64,000 nt of DNA from Candidatus Mediterraneibacter pullicola (GTDB lineage: Bacteria; Bacillota; Clostridia; Lachnospirales; Lachnospiraceae), in the NCBI GenBank assembly GCA_019117065.1, contig DXAK01000049.1, forward strand, positions 1-64,000, in the 5' to 3' direction. Position numbers and translations under genes: made by a program. The notes beneath the pieces were generated by a model, which searched no databases, was not told where the DNA came from, and saw nothing but the letters and a program-made list of their open reading frames with translations. This document shows positions 43,005-51,818 of this stretch, one piece after another; position 1 is the first letter of the stretch, and every line of letters starts with the position of its first letter.

Positions 43005-43364
43005 CAGTGTGGCTGTTGCAAAATACATCTTTCTTCCATAGATAGTATACCAAGAGTATTTTAAACTTTATTTTCCATAACATACGATATCCGCAGTCTA
43101 TGATTGCATCGCGGCTTCGGGGCCGCTGTGCTCTGCTTGCCGCTCACGCAACATAGACCTGCGGATATCTTGTTTTTTGGAAACGGAAATTTCAATATAC
43201 GCTTGGTTATTCCTCTGTATAAAAAAGATGAATTTGCACCAACACCCCACAACGACAGGTTCTTCCGATTGGTACACGTTACCGGAAACGGTTTTGCGAT
43301 AGGAGATACTCCGGGAACCTATACTACCACTAGGAAAAAGATGTATCTTGCAGCACCCCACTGT
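43004..43364. repeat. Dispersed TIR element, copy 1 (MITE-like)
   Basis: About 361 bp. The left end ACAGTG..TGTTGCAAAATACATCT and the inverted right end (AGATGTATCTTGCAGCACCCCACTGT read on plus) form imperfect terminal repeats of roughly 35 bp. A hairpin core at 43086-43169 has arms GATATCCGCAG..CTATG and CATAG..CTGCGGATATC. Copy 2 (52829-53158) matches it along both flanks and the core; copy 3 (63612-63779) matches the core and one flank in inverted orientation. No transposase is encoded. The rest of this 449-base gap, up to 43453, contains only the next gene's leader with AGCAGAGGTG. Confidence 0.85.
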
Positions 43365-43453
43365 TTTTGTCGAACTTATCTGACAGTAACTGATAAATTC
43401 AGCTATTTCCATGTGCTATGCTTAGGAAAAATTTTGAGCAGAGGTGAGTATAA

Positions 43454-44674
43454 ATGGAAAGACAGTTACCGAAAAATGTGCGTCAGATCGGCAATGTGAG
43501 CGACACGCCAAAGATTTATGTGGAGGATTATGTGGATACATTTTTTGCCCAGTTGTGCGAAAAATGTGAGAAGTCAGGGAAGGGCCCGATGGGAGCGTTC
43601 CTCGTGGGCGATATCCAGCAGGGAGACAATGAGGAATATGTATACATATATGGAGCGATTCAGATGCACGACCTAAAAATGTCGGGCAGCGAATATGTGC
43701 TGGATGAAGATACGTGGAAGCACGCATACGAGGACTGCAAACAATATTTTGAGGACGGGGAGATGTTAGGATGGTTTGTGGCGCACCCAGGAGTTCCGCT
43801 TATCCCGGATGCTTCCACGGTGAAGCTCCACAAGAAATCATTTCCCAAGAAAAACACCGTCTTTATTATGAAAGACCCGGTGGAAAAAGAAGAAACCTAC
43901 TATGTGCATAAAATGAATGATCTGATGGAGATTGGAGGGCATTACACGTATTACGAAAAAAATCCGTGTATGCAAAACTATATGATCTCCAGTCGAAAAA
44001 AAAATGGGGTATTTTCCACGGAGACTGTTGAGGACAGAGCTGCGAAGGACTTTCGTGATCTGGTTAGAAAACGGGGGGAGCGTCGAAAAGGAAGACAGAC
44101 AGGAAGTCTGATGTACGCGGCGGGTGCAGGGCTTGTGCTCGTGCTGCTTGTAATGGGTGTATCCTTAATCAATAGTTTTGACAGAATGAAGTCTGTACAG
44201 GATACGTTAAATGCCATCTCAGGAAATACAGACAGTATCGAAGCGCGGGAGACAAGCGGAACTGTGACTGCTGTGACCGAGGAGCAGGCGGGGAATGTGG
44301 TAGCCGGTGAGGGACAAGCCTCTGATAACGGGGAGGACAGCGATGCGAATAATTCGGATGTTGATAGTGGGGATTCAGCGGATGAGGCAGATCCGCAGGA
44401 TATAGATACCCCGGATACACAGGACGCAGACAAGACAGACGGGTCTGACAGCGCGGCAGGGACGGCACAAGGAACGGGAACGGATGGACAGGCCTCTGCT
44501 GTGTCAGGGGGGAACGGAAGCGACGGTGTATATATTGTGGAGGAAGGCGACACCCTTGCGATTATAAGCAGGAAAATGTACGGAGATCTCTCGCATGTAG
44601 ACGCGATCTGTAAGATGAACGGCATCGAAAACGGGAATTTGATTTATGTCGGACAAAAATTGCTATTACCATAA
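43454..44674 (+). CDS. MPN/JAMM-like domain protein with transmembrane helix and LysM
   Basis: A 406-residue protein. Residues ~20-180 resemble a JAB/MPN fold: GAFLVG strand, a YIYGAI strand and LGWFVAHPGVPLIPD in the place of the metal motif GWYHSHPG...S..D. The first His is replaced by Val, so metal binding is probably lost. A basic segment, a membrane helix (about 219-240), a ~115-residue Asp/Glu/Ser/Gly-rich linker and a C-terminal LysM (VYIVEEGDTLAIIS...LIYVGQKLLLP) follow. Topology predicts the MPN-like domain inside and LysM bound to peptidoglycan outside. The MPN call is my structural inference; the LysM is certain. Followed by two other membrane genes. Confidence 0.8.
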   Translation: MERQLPKNVRQIGNVSDTPKIYVEDYVDTFFAQLCEKCEKSGKGPMGAFLVGDIQQGDNEEYVYIYGAIQMHDLKMSGSEYVLDEDTWKHAYEDCKQYFEDGEMLGWFVAHPGVPLIPDASTVKLHKKSFPKKNTVFIMKDPVEKEETYYVHKMNDLMEIGGHYTYYEKNPCMQNYMISSRKKNGVFSTETVEDRAAKDFRDLVRKRGERRKGRQTGSLMYAAGAGLVLVLLVMGVSLINSFDRMKSVQDTLNAISGNTDSIEARETSGTVTAVTEEQAGNVVAGEGQASDNGEDSDANNSDVDSGDSADEADPQDIDTPDTQDADKTDGSDSAAGTAQGTGTDGQASAVSGGNGSDGVYIVEEGDTLAIISRKMYGDLSHVDAICKMNGIENGNLIYVGQKLLLP

Positions 44675-44744
44675 AATCATGGTACAATCATTGTGCAAAG
44701 CGTGATCCGCTATTTGTGTGAAAACCGAAAATAAGGGGAGTTAT

Positions 44745-45941
44745 ATGTCGCAAAAGAAAAAAACACGTTTTAAGATCCTGACATCCCCGGATGATCTAAG
44801 TGAGATAAAGAACAAAGTAAGAAGGTTCCGCCTTAGAAAACTGCGGAAGATACTTGTTCCGGCGGTACTTATTATCCTCGCCGCGTGCGGTACATATCTT
44901 CTTTTGAAGAATCAGACTTATGCTCAGGCACGGACGGCCCGGGAGTATGTTGCCGATATTTCAGATACGAGCAGTTATGCCCGCTTTGGGGATGGGATCA
45001 TCCGATATAACAGGGACGGGGTTGTTTACTTAAATAAAAAGAATGAAGAACAGTGGATACAGCCTGCGCAGATACAGAATCCGGTCATTGTTGTCAAGGA
45101 GAATGCGTTTGCCGTGGCTGACAATGGCGGAAACAATATTATGGTATTTACAGAGGAAGGGCTTAAAGGAGAGATAGAGACGACGCTTCCGATTGAGAAA
45201 ATCGCTATTTCCGATCAGGGAATTATCAGCGCGGTGTTAAGAGATGAAAACTCTCCGAAAATCATCTCTTATGACGCTACAGGAAATATCCTCGTAGAGC
45301 AGAAAACAACAGTGGGGACAACCGGATATCCGGCGGCGTTGGAGTTGTCGGGTGATGGCAGGCTGCTGGCAGTATCCTACCTGTATACGGAGGGAGCGGT
45401 GATCAAGTCCCGTGTAGTCTTTTATAATTTTGGCGAAACAGGGCAGGGGAAGCCAGATAATATTGTGTCGTCCGCTGAGTATGAGGACACTGTGGCGGCA
45501 GAGGTTTTCTTTATGGGCGAGGACCGCGCTGTTGTGGTGGGAGATAACCGTTTTATCATTTATAAGGGGAAGGAAGAGCCACAGAAGGAAAAGGAGATCA
45601 CAATCGATCAGGAGATACAGAGCGTTTTCCACTCGGATCAGTATATCGGATTTGTTCTTTTAAACAGGGATAAATCAGGGTATGAGGTCCGGCTGTATAA
45701 CCGCCTTGGAGAGCAGATTCTCAACAGACCGATTCCCGCAAAATATGATAATGTGAAGATGGATGGTGATGAGATTCTTATGTATGACGGGACAAGCTGT
45801 TGTATTGTGACAGCCACCGGCATTATCAAATTCAGCGGAGATATTAAGATTAACGCACTGGAAATGTTCCGCGCGCCGGGACTAAACAGATACTATGTGA
45901 TGAGCGTAGATGAATTAAGGATAATTTATCTGACGAAATAG
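44745..45941 (+). CDS. DUF5711-type membrane-anchored beta-propeller-like protein
   Basis: A 398-residue protein. A basic cytoplasmic start (about 1-45) and one membrane helix (about 46-64) are followed by a ~330-residue outer domain of repeated four-strand units (patterns such as NAFAVADNGGNNIMVF and RLLAVSYLY), suggesting a WD40/YncE-like propeller. I associate it with DUF5711 of Lachnospiraceae; function unknown. The start at 44745 follows AAGGGGAG. It lies between the MPN/LysM gene and cvpA-like gene on the same strand, so an envelope-related operon is likely. Confidence 0.75.
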   Translation: MSQKKKTRFKILTSPDDLSEIKNKVRRFRLRKLRKILVPAVLIILAACGTYLLLKNQTYAQARTAREYVADISDTSSYARFGDGIIRYNRDGVVYLNKKNEEQWIQPAQIQNPVIVVKENAFAVADNGGNNIMVFTEEGLKGEIETTLPIEKIAISDQGIISAVLRDENSPKIISYDATGNILVEQKTTVGTTGYPAALELSGDGRLLAVSYLYTEGAVIKSRVVFYNFGETGQGKPDNIVSSAEYEDTVAAEVFFMGEDRAVVVGDNRFIIYKGKEEPQKEKEITIDQEIQSVFHSDQYIGFVLLNRDKSGYEVRLYNRLGEQILNRPIPAKYDNVKMDGDEILMYDGTSCCIVTATGIIKFSGDIKINALEMFRAPGLNRYYVMSVDELRIIYLTK

Positions 45942-45949
45942 GAGACGCT

Positions 45950-46768
45950 ATGAATAATTGGCTTTTGATTATTGTTGCAACTATATTTATTATTTGTATA
46001 GTAGTAGGGTATATAAAAGGATTTTTAAAACTGGGGGTATCGTTGCTGTCGACAGTTGTGACACTTGTTTTGGTACTGTTCCTTTCCCCGTATGTGGCAG
46101 ACGCGCTGGTGAAATATACGCCTGTGGATGATTTTATCCAGAAGAAGGCCGTGGAATCGTTCATGCCTGATATTACGGACGAACAGCTTGCGCAGCTAGA
46201 TGTGGAGGGGACCCCGCTGGCAGAACTTAGCCGGGAGCAGCTTCAAAATCTTAATGATCTAGATTGGGAGATGTATGGGATCACAGCGGAAGATATCTTG
46301 AATATTATCGGGGAGATCCCGAAGGATATACAGATTAGCCAGATTGAGGACGCGTCTCTGCCGCAGTTTCTCAAGGATGAACTCATAGAAAATAATAACA
46401 ATACGATTTACTCAGAGCTGGGAGTGCAGAACTTTCCCCAGTATGTGGCGGCATATCTGTCAAGGCTGATTCTGAATCTGGTGTCATTCCTTGTAACATT
46501 CCTGCTGGCGATCATCATTGTCAAAGCGCTGATGTTCGCGGTGAATATTATCGGAGAGCTGCCGGTGCTTGGGATGATTAACCATATTGCAGGCGGCGCC
46601 CTTGGCCTTGTGTTGGCGGTTGTTGTTGTGTGGCTGGGATTTCTTGTTATGACGCTTGCTTACACGACGGAAGCTGGAACGGCGTGTTTTGAAATGGTAG
46701 AAAAAAGTACCATTCTGAGATTTCTATATGAGACAAACCCGCTGCTTATCTGGCTATTGGGATTTTAA
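45950..46768 (+). CDS. CvpA family membrane protein
   Basis: A 272-residue protein with four or five membrane segments. The first two (about 3-22 and 28-50) contain the family motif GYIKGFLKLGVSLLS, and the last two (about 180-240) complete the CvpA/colicin V production fold. A ~110-residue soluble loop lies between, longer than usual. CvpA proteins affect envelope and secretion phenotypes without a known biochemical role. It starts eight bases after the DUF5711 gene, with GGAGACG as ribosome site. Confidence 0.85.
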   Translation: MNNWLLIIVATIFIICIVVGYIKGFLKLGVSLLSTVVTLVLVLFLSPYVADALVKYTPVDDFIQKKAVESFMPDITDEQLAQLDVEGTPLAELSREQLQNLNDLDWEMYGITAEDILNIIGEIPKDIQISQIEDASLPQFLKDELIENNNNTIYSELGVQNFPQYVAAYLSRLILNLVSFLVTFLLAIIIVKALMFAVNIIGELPVLGMINHIAGGALGLVLAVVVVWLGFLVMTLAYTTEAGTACFEMVEKSTILRFLYETNPLLIWLLGF

Positions 46769-46784
46769 CGACATAAAAAATATG

Positions 46785-46813
46785 TTGACACTTTCCCGGG
46801 AATGTGGTATTTT
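46785..46813 (+). promoter_or_regulatory. Promoter of tRNA-Ala
   Basis: TTGACA (46785-46790), a 17-base spacer and TATTTT (46808-46813), 25 bases before the mature tRNA. Confidence 0.6.
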
Positions 46814-46837
46814 AAAAAAGTTCTCGGGAACATTTTT

Positions 46838-46910
46838 GGGGGATTAGCTCAGTTGGGAGAGCGCCTGCCTTGCAAGCAGGAGGTCACGAGTTCGACTCTC
46901 GTATTCTCCA
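46838..46910 (+). tRNA. tRNA-Ala (anticodon TGC)
   Basis: The acceptor arms GGGGGAT/ATTCTCC pair with two G-T wobbles. The D-arm begins TAGCTCAGTTGG. The anticodon stem CCTGC/GCAGG encloses CTTGCAA (anticodon TGC). The T-arm has TTCGACT. Discriminator A; no CCA encoded. It is outside any rRNA operon in this window. Confidence 0.97.
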
Positions 46911-46929
46911 TGTAAAACTTAAGCACTGC

Positions 46930-46993
46930 AAAAGAAAAGAAGGAAGTGTCTGTTCATGCTTGCATGAGGACAGACACTTGCTTCTTTTCTTTT
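46930..46993 (+). terminator. Long-stem terminator after tRNA-Ala
   Basis: AAAAGAAAAGAAG plus GAAGTGTCTGT pairs with ACAGACACTTG plus CTTCTTTTCTTTT, about 24 bp, with an inner CATGC/GCATG stem. The stem is much longer than a normal terminator but ends in a T-rich run 20 bases after the tRNA. Confidence 0.8.
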
Positions 46994-47221
46994 ATAGGGC
47001 GAAGCCCGTGAGCGAAAAAGGCAGAGCCTTTTGAGCTCGCAGCGCTTAAAAGAGTAAGCGCGGCCCGTGGGGGAAAAAGCCTATCATTTCAAACAGCTTT
47101 ACCACTCTTTTTCTATTGCCCGCCTTTTTATAACACGCTATAATTAGTGTAAAGTATACAGACGGATGGGGGCGTCTGCATTTCACACAGAGATACGGCA
47201 TACTACGGCAGGAAGGTACAG
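46994..47221. other. Non-coding stretch with a chain of small hairpins
   Basis: Between 46996 and 47088 short stems follow each other: GGGCgaaGCCC, AAAAGGCagaGCCTTTT enclosed by GAGC/GCTC, and GCGCTTaaaagagtAAGCGC. The remainder up to the next gene holds no open frame and only a ribosome site (AGGAAGG). It may be a repeated palindromic unit or a structured RNA. Confidence 0.5.
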
Positions 47222-48322
47222 ATGATGAAAAGATGTTCCCGGGGAGCGGCAGGAAACGGACAGAGTATAAAAATAAGGCTGGCGGCAGCAGCCAATTTGT
47301 TGATTTTGAGCGCCATACTTATGATAGCGGCAGCTAGGATCCCTAAGTTTGCCGAGTGGTATTCTGAGACGATATATTCTTTTCTGGTGGGGACTGTGGG
47401 AAGACTCTATGGGATATTTCCTTTTTCAGTGTCAGAGCTCTTTTTTTATATACTAATTTTAATGTTTTTTATATCGCTGGTTTTTGCCGTGATAAAAAGA
47501 AAGCGGGAGTTTTTTTTGGAGTGGCTGTCCGTGATTCTTCTAACGGCGGGGGTTCTCGTATTTCTCTATACTGTATGCTGCGGGATCAATTATCACAGAA
47601 AATCTTTTTCTGAGGAAGCGGGAATCGTAACATACACATATAGCGCGAATGAGCTGAGTGAGATCTGCGTCTGGCTGACAGAGGAGGTGAATTCGCTAGC
47701 TGGGGAAATAGAGCGGGATGGAGACGGCGTAATGAAATTAAGCGCCCCAGAGGGAGTGGGCGCTGTCAGCGCGATGCAGGCGTTGGCAGAAGATTTCCCC
47801 GAGCTTGAAGGTTACTATCCGTTGCCGAAAAAACTGATTATTTCTGAGCTATTATCCTATCAGAATTTGACGGGGATCTACTCGCCATTTACGGTGGAAG
47901 CTAATTATAATGGGGATATGACGGTTTATAATATCCCATTTACCGCATGTCATGAGCTGTCACATCTGCGGGGGTTCATGCAGGAGGAAGAGGCAAATTT
48001 TATCGCGTTTCTGGCATGTATCGGATCAGAGCGCGCAGATTTCAGATACAGCGGATATCTGTCAGGATGGATATATTGTATGAATACTTTATATCGGATC
48101 GACTACGAAAGCTGGAGCAGAATCCGTTCGCTTTTAGATAAAAAGGTGGAGAAGGATCTGGCGGCTAACAATGTATTTTGGGAGAAATACGAAGGAACGC
48201 TCGCGGAGATAACGGACAAGGTCAACGATACATATTTAAAAGTAAACGGTCAGGTGGACGGCGTGCAAAGTTATAACAGAATGGTGGATCTGATTGTGGC
48301 CTATTTCGGCAAAAAGTATTAG
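47222..48322 (+). CDS. DUF3810-type membrane protein with HExxH-like motif
   Basis: A 366-residue protein. Three membrane segments lie at about 23-42, 72-92 and 100-120, then a large extracytoplasmic domain. The motif CHELSHLRGF followed by EEEANFIAF at about 241-258 is a zinc-metallopeptidase HExxH...E pattern (HELSH). This matches DUF3810, a family with predicted but untested protease function. Two adjacent ATG codons (47222, 47225) are possible starts with AGGAAGG upstream. It lies 40 bases before a lipoprotein gene. Confidence 0.82.
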   Translation: MMKRCSRGAAGNGQSIKIRLAAAANLLILSAILMIAAARIPKFAEWYSETIYSFLVGTVGRLYGIFPFSVSELFFYILILMFFISLVFAVIKRKREFFLEWLSVILLTAGVLVFLYTVCCGINYHRKSFSEEAGIVTYTYSANELSEICVWLTEEVNSLAGEIERDGDGVMKLSAPEGVGAVSAMQALAEDFPELEGYYPLPKKLIISELLSYQNLTGIYSPFTVEANYNGDMTVYNIPFTACHELSHLRGFMQEEEANFIAFLACIGSERADFRYSGYLSGWIYCMNTLYRIDYESWSRIRSLLDKKVEKDLAANNVFWEKYEGTLAEITDKVNDTYLKVNGQVDGVQSYNRMVDLIVAYFGKKY

Positions 48323-48363
48323 GGCGTTTGCTTTATTGGAGAGGATAAAAGGAGGAAAAAAAT

Positions 48364-49170
48364 ATGAAAACACAAAGAAAGAAATGGACGGCGGCAGCAA
48401 TGGCGGCAGCAATGGCTGTGATGTCATTAACAGCATGCGGGACAAAGGCAACACCGGAGAATCTTTTCAGAGACATGAACAAACGCGCTTCGGAGGTGGA
48501 CTCCCTGCGTATGAACATGAAGCTGGATATGAACATTGAGGCGGCGGGAGAGAGCGTAAGCATGGGCATGGACTTTGCCATGGAGGCGACTTCAGATCCT
48601 GAGATGTCATCAGCAAAAGGCGTAGGCAGTGTTGGCTGGGGCGGTATTGATACGTCTACGGAGATCGAGACATATTCAGAAAAACAAGGCGATGAGTATA
48701 TTGTATACACAAAGAGTGAAAACGGCTGGACAGTGCAGAAGGAAGATTCCGCGGGGATGAGCACGGATATCGGAGTTGTATCGGAAGATATTGAGAAGTT
48801 TGCCAGCCAGTTCGAGCTGGACAAGAATCTTGTCCAGGTGAACGGAGAGGATTGTTTCCAGCTTACGGGAACCATTACGGGAGAGTTCCTGTCGGAATTT
48901 ATGGGAGAAGATATGCTAAGCTCCTTTGCAGGGTTAGGGCTGGATGAAGACGGGCTGGCTGATATAAGCATGCCGTGTACGATTGATGTGTATAAGGAGA
49001 GTATCCTGCCTGCGCGCATGACCTTTGACATGGGAGAAGCTCTTCTTCCGATCCTAGAGGCTGCCGGGCTGGATGCGGCAGAATGTACGGTGGAAATGAC
49101 ATTTCTGGACTATGATGCTGTAGGGGAAATTGTGATTCCTGAGGAAGCGCTGGAAGCCGCGGGATCATGA
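48364..49170 (+). CDS. Lipoprotein, LppX/DUF6612-like
   Basis: A 268-residue lipoprotein: signal helix with lipobox (SLTAC, Cys about residue 21). The mature domain is acidic and beta-strand rich and is introduced by a helical segment (NLFRDMNKRASEVDSLRMNMKLDMNIEA split around residue 40) typical of LolA/LppX-like folds that hold a lipid or other hydrophobic molecule. Family naming is tentative. AAAAGGAGG precedes the start. A terminator follows at 49231. Confidence 0.72.
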   Translation: MKTQRKKWTAAAMAAAMAVMSLTACGTKATPENLFRDMNKRASEVDSLRMNMKLDMNIEAAGESVSMGMDFAMEATSDPEMSSAKGVGSVGWGGIDTSTEIETYSEKQGDEYIVYTKSENGWTVQKEDSAGMSTDIGVVSEDIEKFASQFELDKNLVQVNGEDCFQLTGTITGEFLSEFMGEDMLSSFAGLGLDEDGLADISMPCTIDVYKESILPARMTFDMGEALLPILEAAGLDAAECTVEMTFLDYDAVGEIVIPEEALEAAGS

Positions 49171-49230
49171 CAGATGGGGAGACAGGGCTTATAGAGAGTG
49201 TATATATTACATGCTTTGAGTAAGGATGAC

Positions 49231-49265
49231 AAGGGGGATGATGTAAAATCGTCTCCCCTCTTTTT
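49231..49265 (+). terminator. Terminator after the lipoprotein gene
   Basis: The stem AGGGGGATGAT / ATCGTCTCCCCT with a TAAA-type loop is followed by CTTTTT. Confidence 0.78.
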
Positions 49266-49285
49266 CGCTTTCAAGATTTATGTAT

Positions 49286-49344
49286 TTTACTCTGCTTTTA
49301 AAATGTGATAGAATAAGTGTGGCTCTGCCGCGCGGGCAGAGTAT
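49286..49344 (+). promoter_or_regulatory. Promoter and leader hairpin of the hydratase gene
   Basis: TTTACT (49286-49291), a 17-base spacer and TAGAAT (49309-49314). Shortly after the predicted start of transcription comes the hairpin CTCTGCC gcgc GGGCAGAG followed by TATTTT, an arrangement similar to the pfkA leader. Confidence 0.5.
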
Positions 49345-49443
49345 TTTCTGTCACGGGACAATATGCAGGAACTGTTCACGATAGCGATGCGCGGCATAGA
49401 GATATCCGGATTATATTATAAAGATTTGAGAAGGAGGATTTAT

Positions 49444-51717
49444 ATGATTAGATTATATGAGAACGGCGTTTATTTGTTAAACGGAACCGAGATCGTAGAA
49501 GATACAAGGAATGTACAGGTTCCTGTGTCAAAGGAAGAAGCGGCGAAGAATACGATGGCGTACGGCATCTTAAAAGAGCATAATACTTCCGACAATATGG
49601 ACAACCTTCAGATTAAGTTTGATAAACTGACGTCCCATGATATTACGTTTGTTGGTATCATTCAGACGGCGAGAGCTTCTGGTTTACAGAAGTTTCCGAT
49701 TCCATATGTGCTGACGAACTGCCACAATAGTTTGTGCGCGGTGGGCGGTACGATCAATGAGGACGATCACATGTTTGGATTGACATGCGCGAAGAAATAT
49801 GGCGGGGTCTATGTTCCGCCCCATCAGGCGGTCATCCATCAGTTTGCCCGTGAAATGCTGGCAGGGGGCGGTAAGATGATCCTCGGATCAGACAGCCATA
49901 CCCGTTACGGCGCTTTGGGAACAATGGCGATGGGCGAAGGGGGACCGGAGCTTGTCAAGCAGCTTCTCAACAAGACCTATGATATCAAGATGCCGGGTGT
50001 GATTGCAATCTATCTCGACGGTGAACCGGCAAAAGGCGTAGGTCCGCAGGACGTTGCGCTGGCAATTATTGGAGCAACATTTAAAAATGGTTATGTAAAC
50101 AATAAAGTGATGGAATTTGTAGGACCGGGCGTTAAAAACTTAAGCGCTGACTTCCGTATCGGTATCGACGTCATGACGACAGAGACCACATGCTTGTCCT
50201 CCATCTGGACGACAGATGAAAAGATTCAGGAGTTCTATGAGATCCACGGAAGAAGCGGGGACTATAAGGAACTGAATCCGGGAGCGGCTGCGTATTACGA
50301 CGGATGCGTATATGTGAACTTGAGCGAGATCAAGCCTATGATCGCTATGCCGTTCCATCCGAGCAACGTATATACTATCGATGAACTGAACGAGAATTTA
50401 AAAGATATCCTTCACGACGTAGAGCAGAAAGCGCTGGTAAGTCTGGACGGCGCAGTGGAGTATTCTCTTCAGGACAAGATCCGCGATGGCAGATTCTATG
50501 TAGATCAGGGAATTATCGCAGGCTGCGCAGGCGGCGGATTTGAGAATATCTGCGAGGCGGCAGACATTATCAAGGGACATAATATCGGATCAGACGTGTT
50601 TACATTCAGTGTATATCCGGCAAGTACTCCTATCTATATGGAATTAGTAAAGAATGGGGTTGTGGCTGACCTGATGGAAGCAGGAACCGTAGTTAAGACA
50701 GCGTTCTGCGGACCGTGCTTCGGTGCAGGTGACACACCGGCTAACAATGCGTTCTCTATCCGTCATACGACAAGGAACTTCCCGAACAGAGAGGGAAGCA
50801 AGCTCCAGAGCGGACAGATCTCTTCCGTTGCGCTTATGGACGCGCGTTCCATTGCTGCGACAGCGGCGAACAAGGGATTCCTTACACCGGCTACAGCCAT
50901 GGATGTGGAGTACAAGGGACAGAAATACCACTTTGACAGCAATATTTATGCAAACCGTGTGTTTGACAGCAAGGGAATAGCTGATCCGGAGGTGGAGATC
51001 CAGTTCGGGCCCAATATCAAAGACTGGCCGGAGATGTCGGCGCTTCCGGAGAATCTGATCATAAAAGTTGTATCTGAGATTCATGATCCGGTCACGACTA
51101 CGGACGAGCTGATCCCGTCGGGAGAGACATCTTCTTACCGTTCGAATCCGCTGGGGCTTGCAGAGTTCGCGCTCTCAAGGAAAGATCCGGCGTATGTGGG
51201 ACGGGCAAAAGAGGTGCAGAAGGCGCAGAAAGCCATTGAGGCAGGGACATGCCCGCTGGATGCGCTGGAGGAATTGCATCCGGTGATGGATACAATCCAA
51301 AAGACATATCCAAATGTCGGAGAAGGGAATATTGGCGTGGGAAGTACCATCTTCGCGGTAAAGCCGGGAGACGGATCCGCCCGTGAGCAGGCGGCCTCCT
51401 GTCAGAAAGTTCTGGGCGGTTGGGCGAACATTGCCATAGAGTACGCAACAAAACGTTACCGGTCGAACCTTATCAACTGGGGAATGCTGCCGTTCCTGAC
51501 TGACGCGGATCATGAAGCGCTTCCATTTAAGAACGGGGATTATATCTTTGTGCCAGATGTAAGAAAAGCAGTGGAAGAAAAGGCAGATACTGTTAAGGCT
51601 TATGTAGTAGGAGATGAGTTAAAAGAGATCAGCTTAAGACTTGGCGATCTGACAGATGTTGAGCGGCAGATCATCTTAGACGGCTGTCTGATCAATTACT
51701 ATAAAGCGACAATGTAA
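49444..51717 (+). CDS. Aconitase-family hydratase (YbhJ-like)
   Basis: A 757-residue protein of the aconitase/homoaconitase superfamily. The 4Fe-4S ligands are placed at [12 protein letters not shown] and [12 protein letters not shown] (the CxxC pair). Substrate-site motifs include GSDSHTRYG, typical of aconitases, and a swivel-domain region near the C-terminus. It resembles E. coli YbhJ, a putative hydratase of unknown substrate, more than AcnA or AcnB. The start at 49444 has AGGAGG upstream; an earlier in-frame ATG lacks one. It precedes argF by 101 bases on the same strand. Classical citrate-isocitrate activity is uncertain. Confidence 0.85.
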   Translation: MIRLYENGVYLLNGTEIVEDTRNVQVPVSKEEAAKNTMAYGILKEHNTSDNMDNLQIKFDKLTSHDITFVGIIQTARASGLQKFPIPYVLTNCHNSLCAVGGTINEDDHMFGLTCAKKYGGVYVPPHQAVIHQFAREMLAGGGKMILGSDSHTRYGALGTMAMGEGGPELVKQLLNKTYDIKMPGVIAIYLDGEPAKGVGPQDVALAIIGATFKNGYVNNKVMEFVGPGVKNLSADFRIGIDVMTTETTCLSSIWTTDEKIQEFYEIHGRSGDYKELNPGAAAYYDGCVYVNLSEIKPMIAMPFHPSNVYTIDELNENLKDILHDVEQKALVSLDGAVEYSLQDKIRDGRFYVDQGIIAGCAGGGFENICEAADIIKGHNIGSDVFTFSVYPASTPIYMELVKNGVVADLMEAGTVVKTAFCGPCFGAGDTPANNAFSIRHTTRNFPNREGSKLQSGQISSVALMDARSIAATAANKGFLTPATAMDVEYKGQKYHFDSNIYANRVFDSKGIADPEVEIQFGPNIKDWPEMSALPENLIIKVVSEIHDPVTTTDELIPSGETSSYRSNPLGLAEFALSRKDPAYVGRAKEVQKAQKAIEAGTCPLDALEELHPVMDTIQKTYPNVGEGNIGVGSTIFAVKPGDGSAREQAASCQKVLGGWANIAIEYATKRYRSNLINWGMLPFLTDADHEALPFKNGDYIFVPDVRKAVEEKADTVKAYVVGDELKEISLRLGDLTDVERQIILDGCLINYYKATM

Positions 51718-51818
51718 GTCGAAACCGCAAGACAGCCCGCAGGTACATGATTATTACGGCAGAAGCACCCGCTGTGATTCATGGATTATTATTAGGAAGA
51801 CAGAGAGGGATAGATAAA

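Noticed and set aside
43061-43252. Minus-strand open frame of 63 codons inside element copy 1, with a relative of 77 codons in copy 2 (52878-53111) and 74 codons in copy 3 (63616-63840, plus strand)
   Set aside because: The shared protein-like segment (LCCVSGKQ..., KPRCNHRLR...) follows from the conserved hairpin DNA. There are no ribosome sites, the N-terminal parts differ, and base changes preserve pairing, not codons.
51718-51818. T-box or ARG-box leader before argF
   Set aside because: The 101-base gap has no T-box sequence (GGGTGGNACCGCG) and no clear ArgR palindrome.
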